Shown: positions 55,009-64,000, counted from the stretch's first letter. The stretch: 64,000 bases of DNA from Curvibacter sp. (GCA_020248905.1 JADCGR010000019.1:180226-244225), one strand, 5' to 3'. Notes: generated by a model from the letters alone, not told the origin. Numbers and translations are program-made.

Positions 55009-57371
55009 TGAAAGCCCTGAACCGCAAGCTGCTGCGCGACCTGCGACTCATGTGGAGCCAGGCGCTCACCATCGCCCTGGTGGTGGCCAGCGGCGTGGCC
55101 GGCTTCATGGCCAGCTACAGCGCCTACGACGCGCTGTCCTGGTCGCGCGAGGTCTACTACACGGAATCGCGTTTTGCCGATGTGTTCGCCACGCTCAAGC
55201 GCGCGCCGCTGGCGCTGGAAAGTCAGCTCGCCGCCCTGCCCGGCGCCGCGCATGTGGAGACCTCGCTGACCGAGATCGTGCAGGTCGACATCCCCAATGT
55301 GTCCGACCCCATCATCGGCCGCCTGATCGGCATCGACCCGCAGCGCCCCCCCGAGCTCAACCGCATCCACCTGCGCGAAGGCCGCATGGTCACCGCGCGG
55401 CGCGACCATACACTGGAGATATTGGTCTCCGAAGGCTTTGCCATCGCCCGCAAGCTCAAGACCGGTGACCGCATCCATGCCCTGGTAAACGGCAAGAAGG
55501 AAGACCTACAGATCGTGGGCATTGCGCTTTCGCCCGAATACATCTTTGCAGGCATGGGCGGCGCACCCGACCTGCGCGGCTTTGGCGTCTTCTGGCTGGA
55601 CCGCCAGGCCCTCGCCGCCGCCTACAACATGGAAGGCGCCTTCAACCAGGTGGCTGTGCGCCTGGCGCCGGGCGCTGGTGAGGGCCGTGTCATAGCCGGG
55701 CTGGACCGCCTGCTCGCGCCCTATGGGGGCGTCAAGTCCTATGGCCGCGACGAACAAATGTCGCACCGTATGCTCAGCTCCGAGATCAAGGAGCAGCGCG
55801 TCTTGGGCACTGTGCTGCCCAGCATCTTCCTGGCCGTGGCGGCCTTTCTGCTCAACGTGGTGCTGAGCCGCCAGATCGCCACCCAGCGCGAGCAGATCGC
55901 TGCGCTCAAGGCCCTGGGCTATGACAACTGGGCCATCGGCCTGCACTACATCAAGCTCGTCATGCTCATCGTGACCCTGGGCACCCTGATCGGCGCGGCC
56001 GTCGGCGCCTGGCTGGGCCACTGGTTCGCCGGGCTATACGCCGACGTGTTCCGCTTCCCCGAGCTGCGCTACCGGGTTCGCCCCGTGCTCGTGCTGGCCG
56101 CCGCCGGCATCACCCTGCTGGCCGCCCTGGGTGCCACCTGGCACGCCATCGCCACCACCGTGCGCCTGGCCCCGGCCGAGGCCATGCGCCCGCCGTCCCC
56201 CGGGCGCTTTCGCCCCAGCTTCATCGAGGCCTGGGGCCTGCGCGACTGGTTTTCGCCAGCCGCCCGCATGGTGCTGCGGACCATGCAGCGCCGGCCGCTG
56301 CGCACGGCACTCACCATCGCCGGCATCGCCGCCTCCATGGCCATTGTCATTAGCGGAACCTTCTGGCGCGACACCATCGAGCTGCTGCTGCACACCCAGT
56401 TCCGCCTGGTGCTTCGCGGCGACGTCATCATCAGCCTGGTGGAAGCGGCGCCGGCCAGCATCACGCACGAGATGGCGCGCCTGCCGCACGTCACGGCCGT
56501 GGAAGGCACACGCAGCGTCAGCGTGCGCTTGGTACATGGCCAGCGCGACTGGCGCGGCAGCGTGCAGGGCCGCAGCGAACAGCCCGAGCTGCAGCGCATC
56601 GTCGACATCGACCACCGCAACTTCGTCCCGCCGCAAGACGGCCTGCTGCTCACCGACCGCCTGGCCGAACGCCTGAAGATCAAACCCGGCCAGACGGTGC
56701 GCGTGGAACTGCTCGAAGGCCGGCGCCAGGTCCTGGAGCTGCCCGTCGCAGGCACCGTCAAGGAAATGATGGGCATGGGCGCCTATATCGAACGCCGCAG
56801 CCTCAACCGCCTGCTGCAGGAAGGCGACCTGATCAACGTCGCCTCCCTGCTGGTCGAGCCCGGGCATGAGCCCGAGTTGCTCGAGCGGCTCAAGAATCTG
56901 CCGCGCGTAGCCGCAGCCTTTAGCAAGTCCGTCATGCTGCGCAACATCGAGGAGATCACCGCGCGCAACGTGCTGGTGTTCAGCGCCATCCTCACGGTGT
57001 TCGCCAGCATCATCGCCGTGGGCGTGGTCTACAACCACGCGCGCATTGCGCTGGCCGAACGCGCCTGGGAACTGGCCAGCCTGCGCGTGCTGGGTTTCAC
57101 GCGCGGCGAGGTCTCGGCCTTCCTGCTGGGCGAACTGGCGCTGGAGATTCTGATCGCCATCCCGCTGGGCCTGGTGGCCGGCTACTGGCTGGCCGCGGGC
57201 ATCGTGCAGCTCATAAAGACCGACGAATTCTTTTTCCCGCTGATCATCCAGCCGCCCACCTACGCCTACGCCGCCATCACCGTGGTGGCCGCCGGGGTGG
57301 CCAGCGCGCTGATCGTGCGCCAGCGTATCGACACGCTGGACCTGGTGGGTGTGCTGAAAACAAGAGAATAG
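55008..57371 (+). CDS. FtsX/MacB-type ABC transporter permease
   Basis: A 787-residue permease with duplicated FtsX-type modules: an N-terminal helix, a large periplasmic domain, three helices in the middle (IFLAVAAFLLNVVLSRQIAT), a second periplasmic domain, and a C-terminal three-helix block (VRQRIDTLDLVGVLKTRE tail). The order ATPase-permease-HlyD adaptor suggests export of a lipid, peptide or drug across the envelope. No outer-membrane channel is encoded next to it. Confidence 0.88.
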   Translation: MKALNRKLLRDLRLMWSQALTIALVVASGVAGFMASYSAYDALSWSREVYYTESRFADVFATLKRAPLALESQLAALPGAAHVETSLTEIVQVDIPNVSDPIIGRLIGIDPQRPPELNRIHLREGRMVTARRDHTLEILVSEGFAIARKLKTGDRIHALVNGKKEDLQIVGIALSPEYIFAGMGGAPDLRGFGVFWLDRQALAAAYNMEGAFNQVAVRLAPGAGEGRVIAGLDRLLAPYGGVKSYGRDEQMSHRMLSSEIKEQRVLGTVLPSIFLAVAAFLLNVVLSRQIATQREQIAALKALGYDNWAIGLHYIKLVMLIVTLGTLIGAAVGAWLGHWFAGLYADVFRFPELRYRVRPVLVLAAAGITLLAALGATWHAIATTVRLAPAEAMRPPSPGRFRPSFIEAWGLRDWFSPAARMVLRTMQRRPLRTALTIAGIAASMAIVISGTFWRDTIELLLHTQFRLVLRGDVIISLVEAAPASITHEMARLPHVTAVEGTRSVSVRLVHGQRDWRGSVQGRSEQPELQRIVDIDHRNFVPPQDGLLLTDRLAERLKIKPGQTVRVELLEGRRQVLELPVAGTVKEMMGMGAYIERRSLNRLLQEGDLINVASLLVEPGHEPELLERLKNLPRVAAAFSKSVMLRNIEEITARNVLVFSAILTVFASIIAVGVVYNHARIALAERAWELASLRVLGFTRGEVSAFLLGELALEILIAIPLGLVAGYWLAAGIVQLIKTDEFFFPLIIQPPTYAYAAITVVAAGVASALIVRQRIDTLDLVGVLKTRE

Positions 57372-57388
57372 GGAAGAAAGGCAAGACG

Positions 57389-58603
57389 ATGACGATATCG
57401 AAGAAGCAACTGTGGACCGGCGGCGGCCTGCTGCTGGCCGTGCTGCTGCTGGCCGTGCTGCTGCTGGTCTGGGCCTTCTGGCCCCAGGCCACCGAAGTGG
57501 AGTTGGGCACGGTAGCCCGCGGCACGTTCGAGCGCGCCGTGCAGGAAGACGGCAAGACCCGCCTGCGCGAGCGCTACGTGGTGTCTACCCCGCTGACCGG
57601 CCGCGTGCAGCGCCTCACCCTCAAGCAGGGGGATGCCGTGGCACGCGACGCCGTGCTGGCCACGCTGTGGCCCATCATGCCCGGCCTGCTGGACGAGCGC
57701 ACCCGCCGCGAGCAGGACGAACGCATCGGCGCCATGGAAGCCGCCGTGCGCCGCGCCGGCACCAATGTGGAACGCGCCAAGGCCGCGCTTGACCAGGCCG
57801 TGGCCGACTTGAAACGCAGCGAGACGCTGGCGCAACAGGGTTTCGTCTCGCCCACGCAAAACGAAACTGGCCGCCTCACCGTGCGCCTGCGCCAGAAAGA
57901 GCTGGACAGCGCGCAGCTGGAAGAACACGCCAGCAAGCATGAGCTGGAACAGGCCCGCATCGCAATCCGCACCTTCAGCGCCGGCGGCACTGCCCAACGC
58001 AGCTGGGCCATCAAGTCGCCCATCGCCGGCAAGGTGCTCAAGATCAACCAGCAGAGCGAAGGCCTGGTGCAGGCTGGCAGCCCGCTGCTGGAGCTGGGCG
58101 ACCCGGCCGACCTGGAGGTGGTGGTGGACCTGCTGACCGAAGACGCCGCCCAGGTGAAACCCGGCACGACGGCCACGCTGGCCAACTGGGGCGGCCAGCC
58201 GCTGCTGCAGGCCCGCGTGCGCTTGGTGGAGCCGGCCGCCTACACCAAGGTCTCGGCCCTGGGCGTCGAGGAGCAGCGCGTTAACGTGGTGCTGGACATC
58301 CTCTCGCCGCCCGAACAATGGAGTGCCCTGGGCGACGGCTACAAGACCGACGTGCGCATCGTCGTGCAGACCGTGGGCGATGCGCTCAAGGTGCCGGTCA
58401 GCGCCCTCTTCCCCTCCGGCGCGCGCGCCGCGCTCTACGCCGTGGAAGGCGGCCGCGCCCGCCTGCACGAGGTGGAAATCATCTCGCGCAACGGCAGCGA
58501 AGCCATGGTCAAGGGCGAACTAGCGCCCGGCACCGAAGTCATCCTCTTTCCGCCCAGCTCGCTCAAGGACGGGGAGCGCGTGAAGAAACTGGCGCGTGGC
58601 TGA
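57389..58603 (+). CDS. HlyD-family periplasmic adaptor (membrane fusion protein)
   Basis: A 404-residue adaptor with one N-terminal membrane helix (LLLAVLLLAVLLLVWAFW), biotinyl-lipoyl-like and alpha-helical hairpin regions (EAAVRRAGTNVERAKAALDQ), and a beta-barrel/MPD C-terminal part. It should connect the ABC exporter to an outer-membrane channel encoded elsewhere. It starts 17 bases after the permease gene. Confidence 0.9.
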   Translation: MTISKKQLWTGGGLLLAVLLLAVLLLVWAFWPQATEVELGTVARGTFERAVQEDGKTRLRERYVVSTPLTGRVQRLTLKQGDAVARDAVLATLWPIMPGLLDERTRREQDERIGAMEAAVRRAGTNVERAKAALDQAVADLKRSETLAQQGFVSPTQNETGRLTVRLRQKELDSAQLEEHASKHELEQARIAIRTFSAGGTAQRSWAIKSPIAGKVLKINQQSEGLVQAGSPLLELGDPADLEVVVDLLTEDAAQVKPGTTATLANWGGQPLLQARVRLVEPAAYTKVSALGVEEQRVNVVLDILSPPEQWSALGDGYKTDVRIVVQTVGDALKVPVSALFPSGARAALYAVEGGRARLHEVEIISRNGSEAMVKGELAPGTEVILFPPSSLKDGERVKKLARG

Positions 58604-61222
58604 TCAGGCCCGGGCGTAGAACCAGCGCTTGACCGCCTCCGTGCTCAGCATGTAGGCCAGCACGATCAGCAGCGCGCTGGCCATCAGCGTCCAGGGCAGT
58701 GGCACCAGCCCGAACAGGCCGGCCACCGGGGCTATCCAGGGCAGGCTACACGCCAGCAGCGCCACGGCCACGGTGGTCCACAAGAGCACGGGGCTGGGCA
58801 CGCTGCGCCAGGCGGGCCGGGCCGTGCGCAGCACCAGCACCACCACCAGCTCGGTGAGCAGCGAGACCAGGAACCAGGTCGTGCGGAAAGTGGATTCGTC
58901 CGCCCCGAAAACCCACAGCAGCAGGCCGAAGGTGAGCAGGTCGAACACCGAGCTGAGCAGGCCAAACACGATCATGAAGCGCTGCACCTCGGCCACGTTC
59001 CAGCGCTGCGCCGTCTCGATGTGCTCGCGGTCCACCTGGTCCGTGGACACCGACACGGAGGGCAGGTCCGACATGAAGTTGTTCAGCAGAATCTGCTTGG
59101 CCGCCAGCGGCAGAAAGGGCAGCACGGGCGTCACCACGGCCATGCTCATCATGTTGCCGAAGTTGGCGCTGGTGGTGATGCGGATGTATTTGAGCGTGTT
59201 GGCAAAAGTGCGCCGCCCCTCCTCCACCCCGGCGCGCAGCACATCCAGGTCCGGCCGCAGCAGCACGATGTCGGCCGACTCGCGCGCCACGTCCACCGCG
59301 CTGTCCACCGAAATGCCCACGTCCGCCGCATGCAGGGCCGGCGCATCGTTGATGCCGTCGCCCAGGTAACCCACCGCATGGCCGCGGTGCTGCAGCGCGC
59401 GCACGATGCGCTCCTTCTGCTGCGGGTCCACCTCCACAAACAGCGCCGTGTGCTCGGCACGCTGCCACAGCGCCTCGTCATTCAGTGCCGCGATCTCTTC
59501 GCCCGTCAGCATGGCCTGCACGTCCAGCCCGATGGCCCGGCCCACATGGGCCGCCACATGGCGGCTGTCGCCCGTCACCACCTTCACGGTGATGCCCAGC
59601 GCCGCCAGGTCCTGCAGCGTCTGCACCACCTGCGGCTTGGGTGGGTCGAAAAACAGCAGGAAGCCGACCAGCACCAAACCCTGCTCGTCGGCGTGCCCGT
59701 AGTCCGCCTGCGGCGCCACGCGCCGGGTGGCCACGGCCAGCACCCGAAACCCCTCGCTGCCTTTGGCGCTGCAGAACGCATCCAGCTGCGCCAAACGCGC
59801 TGCATCCAGCGGCAGCTCGGCGCCGCCCTGCTGCACAGTGGTGCAGATCGCCAGCACGCTGGCCACGGCGCCCTTGGTGACGATCAGGTGTTGCGGCACG
59901 TCACCGGGAGCCGCGCCCTGCTCGACCACGATGGTCAGGCGCTTGCGGATGAAGTCGTAGGGAATCTCGTCGATCTTGCGTTGCGCCGGCTCAGGCAGCC
60001 CCGCCGCATGGCCCGCCGCCACAATGGCCGCATCCAGCGGGTTCTCGATGCCGGTCTCCAGCGCGGCATTCAGGAATGCCAGCTCCAGCACAGCGGGCGA
60101 GGAAACACCGGCCGCATCCACCGCCTCGCTGAGCTCCACCACGCCGGCCGTCAGCGTGCCCGTCTTGTCGGTACAGAGGATGTCCATGCTTCCCAGGTTC
60201 TCGATGGCCTCGAGCCGGCGCACGATCACGCCGCGCTGCGCCATGGCCCGAGCCCCGTGCGAGAGCGTCACGCTCACGATGGCCGGCAGCAGCTCGGGCG
60301 ACAGGCCTACGGCCAGTGCCACGGCAAACAGCAGCGACTCGATCACCGGCCTATCCAGCAGCTGGTTGACCACCAGCACGAACACCACGGTGAGCAGCAT
60401 CACGCGCAGCAGCAGGTAACCGAAGTGGCGCAGGCCGCAGCTGAATTCGGTCTCGCCCTCGCGCCCGCGCAGGCTGGCCGCCACCGCGCCGAAAGCCGTG
60501 CGCCGCCCCGTCTCCACCACCAGCACGCGGGCCGTGCCGCTGCGCACCGAGGTGCCCAGGAACACGCAGTTGCGCCGCCCGCCCAAGGCTGTGTCGGCAG
60601 GCACGGTTCCGGGCTGCTTCTCCACCGGGAAGGGCTCACCCGTAAGGCTGGCCTCCGTCACCAGGAAGTCGGTGGCCGCCAGGATCACGCCATCGGCCGG
60701 CACCAGATTGCCAGCCGAAAGTTCGATGATGTCGCCCGGCACCAGGCCGCTGGCGGGCTGGGTCTGCAGGCTGCCATCACGCCAGACGCGGGTGTTGAGC
60801 GCCAGGCGCTGGCGCAGCGCAGCCACCGCGGTGGAGGCGCGGTACTCCTGCGCCGTGCCCAGCAGCACGCTGCCCAAGACCACGGCCAGGATGATCAACG
60901 CCTCGGTCCACTCCTGCAGGCCCAGCGAAATGGCCGCGCCCGTGAGCAAAATCAGCACCAGCGGGCTGGACAGCTGACGCCGCAGCAGGCGCCAGGCGCT
61001 CGCCTCCTCCTGGTCTTGCACGGTGTTGGGGCCAAAGCGGCGCCCGCGCCCCGCCGCCTGCCGCGACGACAGCCCGCTCACCTGCGCACCCAGCGCGTGC
61101 AGCAGGGCCTGGGCGCTCTGGCTCCAGTAGGGATGGGCCTGCTCGGGCGCAGCGTGCCGGGGCGGATCAGTAGCGGGGGTGGGCTTGGCCTGTGGCCGCG
61201 GGGCGCGGGGCATGGCGAACAA
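58604..61222 (-). CDS. mgtA: Magnesium-transporting P-type ATPase (MgtA type)
   Basis: An 872-residue P-type (P3B) ATPase: phosphorylation motif CTDKTGTLTAG (near residue 349), TGES-type motif (TEASLTGEPFPVEKQ), and hinge motif GDGINDAPALHAADVGIS, with about ten membrane helices including LAVGLSPELLPAIVSVTLS, the P3B selectivity region. It takes up Mg2+ into the cytosol. The stop codon lies next to the end of the adaptor gene on the opposite strand. Start is 61222 or 61213 (both ATG). Confidence 0.92.
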   Translation of the reverse strand: MFAMPRAPRPQAKPTPATDPPRHAAPEQAHPYWSQSAQALLHALGAQVSGLSSRQAAGRGRRFGPNTVQDQEEASAWRLLRRQLSSPLVLILLTGAAISLGLQEWTEALIILAVVLGSVLLGTAQEYRASTAVAALRQRLALNTRVWRDGSLQTQPASGLVPGDIIELSAGNLVPADGVILAATDFLVTEASLTGEPFPVEKQPGTVPADTALGGRRNCVFLGTSVRSGTARVLVVETGRRTAFGAVAASLRGREGETEFSCGLRHFGYLLLRVMLLTVVFVLVVNQLLDRPVIESLLFAVALAVGLSPELLPAIVSVTLSHGARAMAQRGVIVRRLEAIENLGSMDILCTDKTGTLTAGVVELSEAVDAAGVSSPAVLELAFLNAALETGIENPLDAAIVAAGHAAGLPEPAQRKIDEIPYDFIRKRLTIVVEQGAAPGDVPQHLIVTKGAVASVLAICTTVQQGGAELPLDAARLAQLDAFCSAKGSEGFRVLAVATRRVAPQADYGHADEQGLVLVGFLLFFDPPKPQVVQTLQDLAALGITVKVVTGDSRHVAAHVGRAIGLDVQAMLTGEEIAALNDEALWQRAEHTALFVEVDPQQKERIVRALQHRGHAVGYLGDGINDAPALHAADVGISVDSAVDVARESADIVLLRPDLDVLRAGVEEGRRTFANTLKYIRITTSANFGNMMSMAVVTPVLPFLPLAAKQILLNNFMSDLPSVSVSTDQVDREHIETAQRWNVAEVQRFMIVFGLLSSVFDLLTFGLLLWVFGADESTFRTTWFLVSLLTELVVVLVLRTARPAWRSVPSPVLLWTTVAVALLACSLPWIAPVAGLFGLVPLPWTLMASALLIVLAYMLSTEAVKRWFYARA

Positions 61223-61395
61223 GATAGCGGAAGCGCGCGGGAGTGTCTATCACTAGTCTTTGCGCTTGCGGTGGTAGGTGTCTATCGTAGGTATCGGCTG
61301 CACTGGCCGCGAAGGTCTGGGAATGACCCGGTGCTACCGGTCCGCCTAGCCCATGAAGGACCGCGTTGCAGCGATTGCTGACGCAGGTCGCCATT

Positions 61396-61662
61396 GGACC
61401 CAACGATGAGATCGACACGCTGCGAACTGAGCAGCTTGTCAAGCTCTTTGGGAGAATACTTTGTGAGATCTTTGGCCAGTGCGTAGGGAACTTCGGGATG
61501 ATTGGCCTTGAAGGTTTCAATGGCCTTTGCATTGAAGTCGATTGCCGCATGGCACTTGAGACCGGCCCACTCGAAACCAAGGGAAAATCCACCGCACCCA
61601 GAGAAGAGGTCGATGTAGGTTAGCCAACCAATACTGTCATTTAATAAAATATAGTTGCACAA
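61396..61662 (-). pseudogene. Truncated DNA (cytosine-5)-methyltransferase, N-terminal fragment
   Basis: The minus-strand frame reads YIDLFSGCGGFSLGFEWAGL (motif I, AdoMet binding), IDFNAKAIETFKANHP (motif II) and RVDLIVGS, where the motif IV PPCQ would normally follow but is replaced by unrelated sequence; the frame then continues without Dcm similarity to 61282. Only about 89 residues of the enzyme remain, so it is inactive. Start is TTG at 61662 or a nearby codon. Confidence 0.82.
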
Positions 61663-61683
61663 TAATTACATTTTGTGTATTCT
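61655..61683 (+). promoter_or_regulatory. Candidate hipBA promoter
   Basis: TTGCAC (61655-61660), 17-base spacer, TATTCT (61678-61683). The sequence around is AT-rich, unlike the rest of the window, and overlaps the first codons of the truncated methyltransferase on the other strand. Confidence 0.6.
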
Positions 61684-61689
61684 TATGTT

Positions 61690-62016
61690 GTGTCAAGATC
61701 ATCTTCCGCCCTTTCCAGCCTGCCGTCTTCGGCCTCAGTTGCGCTAGAGCAGCTTGGTGAGCAGCTTTCCTTTGCGCGCAAGAGGCGCAAGGAGTCGCTT
61801 CGTGCATGGGCTCAACGCTTGGATGTGTCGGTTCCGACCCTGACCCGCATGGAGAGCGGCGATCCGAAGGTCGCTATCGGAGTTTATGCCACCGCCTTGT
61901 GGCTGATCGGCCTGGAGGACGGCCTCAAGGATTTAGCTGCACCAAGCAAGGACATGCGTGCGCTCGACCAGGAAATAGCCAAGGTGTCGCGCAAGCGCAA
62001 GGCACAACATGTCTGA
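61690..62016 (+). CDS. hipB: HipB-like antitoxin (XRE family)
   Basis: A protein of about 108 residues with an XRE helix-turn-helix (LGEQLSFARKRRKESLRAWAQRL, DVSVPTLTRMESG) and a short C-terminal tail. Position upstream of a hipA gene, overlapping it by eight bases, supports an antitoxin that represses the operon. The start is unclear: GTG at 61690 (chosen) would be at or near the transcription start, giving a leaderless message; GTG at 61675 would lie inside the promoter. Confidence 0.8.
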   Translation: MSRSSSALSSLPSSASVALEQLGEQLSFARKRRKESLRAWAQRLDVSVPTLTRMESGDPKVAIGVYATALWLIGLEDGLKDLAAPSKDMRALDQEIAKVSRKRKAQHV

Positions 62017-63241
62017 AGCCTACCAACCCCAGGATGAAATGTCGCTCTGGTGGTTCGGCGAGGCGCAGCCGCGGCGCGTCGGCACGATCCTGCTCGCCGG
62101 GGGTAACCGCAAGGTCGCCCTTGAATACGATCCCGAATGGATCAAGAACGGGTTCGCTCTCAGCGAGGATCTTCCTCTGGCCAGCGGCCTCTACACGCCC
62201 AAGGAAAACGATAGCGCCGCTGGTGCCTTGGAAGATGCCCGACCGGACCGCTGGGGCGAGCGGGTCATTCGGCAAATCTATCGGCCGGCGCGTCTGTCGA
62301 TTCTGGAGTACCTGTACTTCGCCGGCGACGACCGTTTCGGGGCGCTGGGCGTCAGCCTGCGGCCCGATGCGTATGAGCCTAGCGGGGGCGGGGCCATTTC
62401 ATCCTTCGACTCCTTGCCCGAGATGGAACAGGCCATCGCGAAGATCCTCGCGGGCGAGAAGCTCAACGAGGAAATGACCCGACTGGTTCGACCAGGCCCG
62501 TCCTTTGGCGGAGCGCGCCCCAAGTCGCTGATCAGGAACGGCCAGCAGCAATGGGTCGTCAAGTTCTCAGAAGGCGAGGACATCGACACCGAGCTTATCG
62601 AACACGCCACCATGAAGTTGGGGGCTGGTTGCGGCATCGAGTCGGCCCAAACAAATGCGCTGCCGCTTTCCAAGGGACATGCTGTGGCCATCGCGCGCTT
62701 CGATCGAGAGGGCGGCGCGCGCCAGCATGTGATTACCGCCTTTACTGCCCTTCGGGCGGCCGGCCAAGTAGAGGGGTACCCGGAGCTGGCGCAGCTGTTG
62801 CGCCGAATCGGGCATCCGGATCAGTTCCGCCAAGACCAGGAGCAGCTGTTCCGCCGCATGGTGTTCAACATCTTGATCGACAACACGGACGATCACCACA
62901 AGAACCATGCCGTGATCCGGGGCCAGGATGGCTATTACCGTCTCTCGCCGGCCTACGACATTGTTCCGTCAGTCCAAGGGTTGGGCTACCAGCAGATGCG
63001 GGTGGGCAAGCACGACTCGCAGGCGTCCTTGGCGAACGCGCTTTCCGAAGTGGCTGCATTCGGGCTGAAGCGCGACCAGGCCATCGGTATCGTGAAGGAA
63101 GTCTGCAAGTGCGTGGCCGGCTGGAAAGAGCACTTCGCTCAACATGGAGTGACCGCCCGTGACATCGAGCTGCTTGCGCAGTACATCGACGGCCGTTCGC
63201 TGCTGGAACAGCGAAACGAGTACTTGACCGCAGTTCGGTGA
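62009..63241 (+). CDS. hipA: HipA family kinase toxin
   Basis: A 410-residue HipA-type serine/threonine kinase. Signs are the N-terminal HipA domain (GLYTPKENDSAAGALEDARPD), the lysine/phosphate-binding WVVKFSEGED, the catalytic loop ILIDNTDDHHKNHAV and the metal-binding SPAYDIVPS. HipA phosphorylates aminoacyl-tRNA synthetases and causes dormancy; HipB neutralises it. The start overlaps the hipB end. Placed beside a broken methyltransferase and an IS, it is likely part of an acquired island. Confidence 0.9.
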   Translation: MSEAYQPQDEMSLWWFGEAQPRRVGTILLAGGNRKVALEYDPEWIKNGFALSEDLPLASGLYTPKENDSAAGALEDARPDRWGERVIRQIYRPARLSILEYLYFAGDDRFGALGVSLRPDAYEPSGGGAISSFDSLPEMEQAIAKILAGEKLNEEMTRLVRPGPSFGGARPKSLIRNGQQQWVVKFSEGEDIDTELIEHATMKLGAGCGIESAQTNALPLSKGHAVAIARFDREGGARQHVITAFTALRAAGQVEGYPELAQLLRRIGHPDQFRQDQEQLFRRMVFNILIDNTDDHHKNHAVIRGQDGYYRLSPAYDIVPSVQGLGYQQMRVGKHDSQASLANALSEVAAFGLKRDQAIGIVKEVCKCVAGWKEHFAQHGVTARDIELLAQYIDGRSLLEQRNEYLTAVR

Positions 63242-63455
63242 GCGTCGCTTATCTACCGGGTCACAAATACATAAGGATTGCGGGCTGGCCAATGTACGCG
63301 CGGGGCCTCTTCGCCGATCCACGGCGTATGAAACATCGGCGGACAGGCAGGCGTTGCTGATGCTTCGGCGAAGCACTGTATGTTTTACAGTGTTTGGTGT
63401 TTTTTTCGATCCTTATTGATTAGTGCGTCATACATTGCTGACCAGTGGAGCTCTC

Positions 63456-63787
63456 ATGGCCCAGTCAGAAGAAAATTACGACAACAGCAACCTCGATTAC
63501 ACGCCGACCGCGCGCTGATCCTCGGCTCCAACGTCATCGCCGACGAGGACTACCGGTTCAAGCTCCTTGATGTCATCACCATCGCCGTCGGCCTGATCGG
63601 CGCGTGGGACATAGTCCATATGAACCAGAACCCCGAGTGGTACGAAGCCCTGTTCGTCGGCGTGCTCATGTTCGCCGGTGGCTACTACATCGCGTCCATG
63701 GTCTCGCGCCTCTTCACCAAGTCCATGCCCGGTCTGCTGGCGCGGGCGGCGCAATGGATGCGCAATCGAGAGAACCGATCTCACTGA
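63456..63787 (+). pseudogene. Small membrane-protein gene broken by a frameshift
   Basis: ATG at 63456, preceded by GGAGCT, starts MAQSEENYDNSNLDYTPTAR and stops at once (TGA at 63516). From about 63511 another frame continues with LILGSNVIADEDYRFKLL and then a membrane helix (GLIGAWDIVHM, LFVGVLMFAGGYYI) to the stop at 63787. The two halves read naturally joined by one frameshift. The family is not recognised. It could also be a short peptide plus an unrelated gene. Confidence 0.5.
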
Positions 63788-63929
63788 GAACTGGTTTGAT
63801 CGGGGGCCGGTCCGGACCAGCCTCGCATCCATCCTCCAAAACCACACCCTGATCCCAAATTTAAGAACTTATCCGTAAATAGTAAACTAGCGCCCCGAGC
63901 CGCATCTTGCGCGGCGTTCGGAGGCGCCG

Positions 63930-64000
63930 ATGGGCAAAGCGCGTGTCGAGTCGTGGGAGGTGTCGGATGAGTTTTGGGCCAGGGTAGAACCGCTCATTCC
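63930..64000 (+). mobile_element. IS5-family transposase, N-terminal piece cut by window edge
   Basis: The ATG at 63930 begins MGKARVESWEVSDEFWARVE, and VSDEFWARVEPLIP is the conserved N-terminus of IS5-type (DUF4096) transposases. An AT-rich stretch just before it (about 63861-63890, GAACTTATCCGTAAATAG) may be the left IS end; the right end lies beyond the window. Confidence 0.78.

Noticed and set aside
59021..61381. A plus-strand frame of 786 codons opposite mgtA
   Set aside because: Low-complexity His/Arg/Gln composition and fully antisense to a P-type ATPase with all motifs.
63374..63392. CACTGTA-N5-TACAGTG inverted repeat, LexA-box-like
   Set aside because: The core CTGT-N7-ACAG is one base shorter than the LexA consensus (N8), and no SOS gene follows; it is kept only as an unexplained repeat.

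Overview
The window is GC-rich chromosomal DNA that reads as a member of the Burkholderiales, most likely family Comamonadaceae. The basis is the gene order selO-msrB-yciB-bolA-PpiC, zapA followed by 6S RNA, a Bug/TctC-type transporter system, and a GC-rich repeat of a kind I associate with comamonads. No rRNA, tRNA or CRISPR array was seen. The assignment is by inference from gene content, not by a marker-gene search.

Layout. 1-1173 is the start of a medium-chain-type acyl-CoA synthetase that runs off the left edge. 1.3-5 kb is a housekeeping/redox block (SelO, MsrB, YciB, BolA, parvulin isomerase), followed by about 0.5 kb of apparent debris. 5.5-8.8 kb holds a DUF1161 protein, an IclR/PobR-type regulator divergent from pobA (4-hydroxybenzoate 3-monooxygenase), and a short CaiB-type protein. 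8.9-16.6 kb has a YgiQ radical-SAM protein, an EAL-domain remnant, an MgtC-like protein, a split chromate transporter, a DUF2520 protein and AsmA. 16.6-25.2 kb includes DUF2721, an alpha/beta-hydrolase/metacaspase fusion, a SUI1 protein, a 3'-5' exonuclease, an MFS transporter, small conserved proteins, FadH and a DUF962 protein. 25.3-29.2 kb contains a Crp-type regulator and a rearranged segment: a zeta-toxin-like gene pair lies between an intact aminotransferase gene and a second, diverged copy of that gene's 3' end. 29.3-32.8 kb carries a lipoprotein phosphatase, an HDOD protein and endonuclease III.

32.8-40 kb is a cobalamin operon on the minus strand: a cobalamin riboswitch, a BtuB-like receptor, two BtuF-like binding proteins (one without a signal peptide), BtuC, BtuD and CobQ, nearly all overlapping. 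CobQ carries a 35-residue in-frame insertion derived from the GC-rich repeat. 40-41.7 kb has the zapB-like and zapA genes, 6S RNA and a TauE-type transporter.

41.8-52.7 kb is the most coherent accessory system: a 10-formyl-tetrahydrofolate-hydrolase-like protein, a tripartite tricarboxylate transporter (TctC, B, A), a cytidylate-kinase-like/BON fusion, a Crp/Fnr regulator, oxalyl-CoA decarboxylase and two formyl-CoA transferases. It looks like an oxalate uptake and decarboxylation locus. Two near-identical FNR/CRP-type palindromes, one upstream of tctC and one between the regulator and oxc, suggest one regulon. 52.8-61.2 kb has an HD-GYP protein, an ABC exporter with its adaptor, and an MgtA-type P-type ATPase. 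61.2-64 kb looks like a genomic-island edge: a truncated cytosine methyltransferase, a hipBA toxin-antitoxin pair, a frameshifted small membrane-protein gene and the start of an IS5-type transposase that runs off the right edge.
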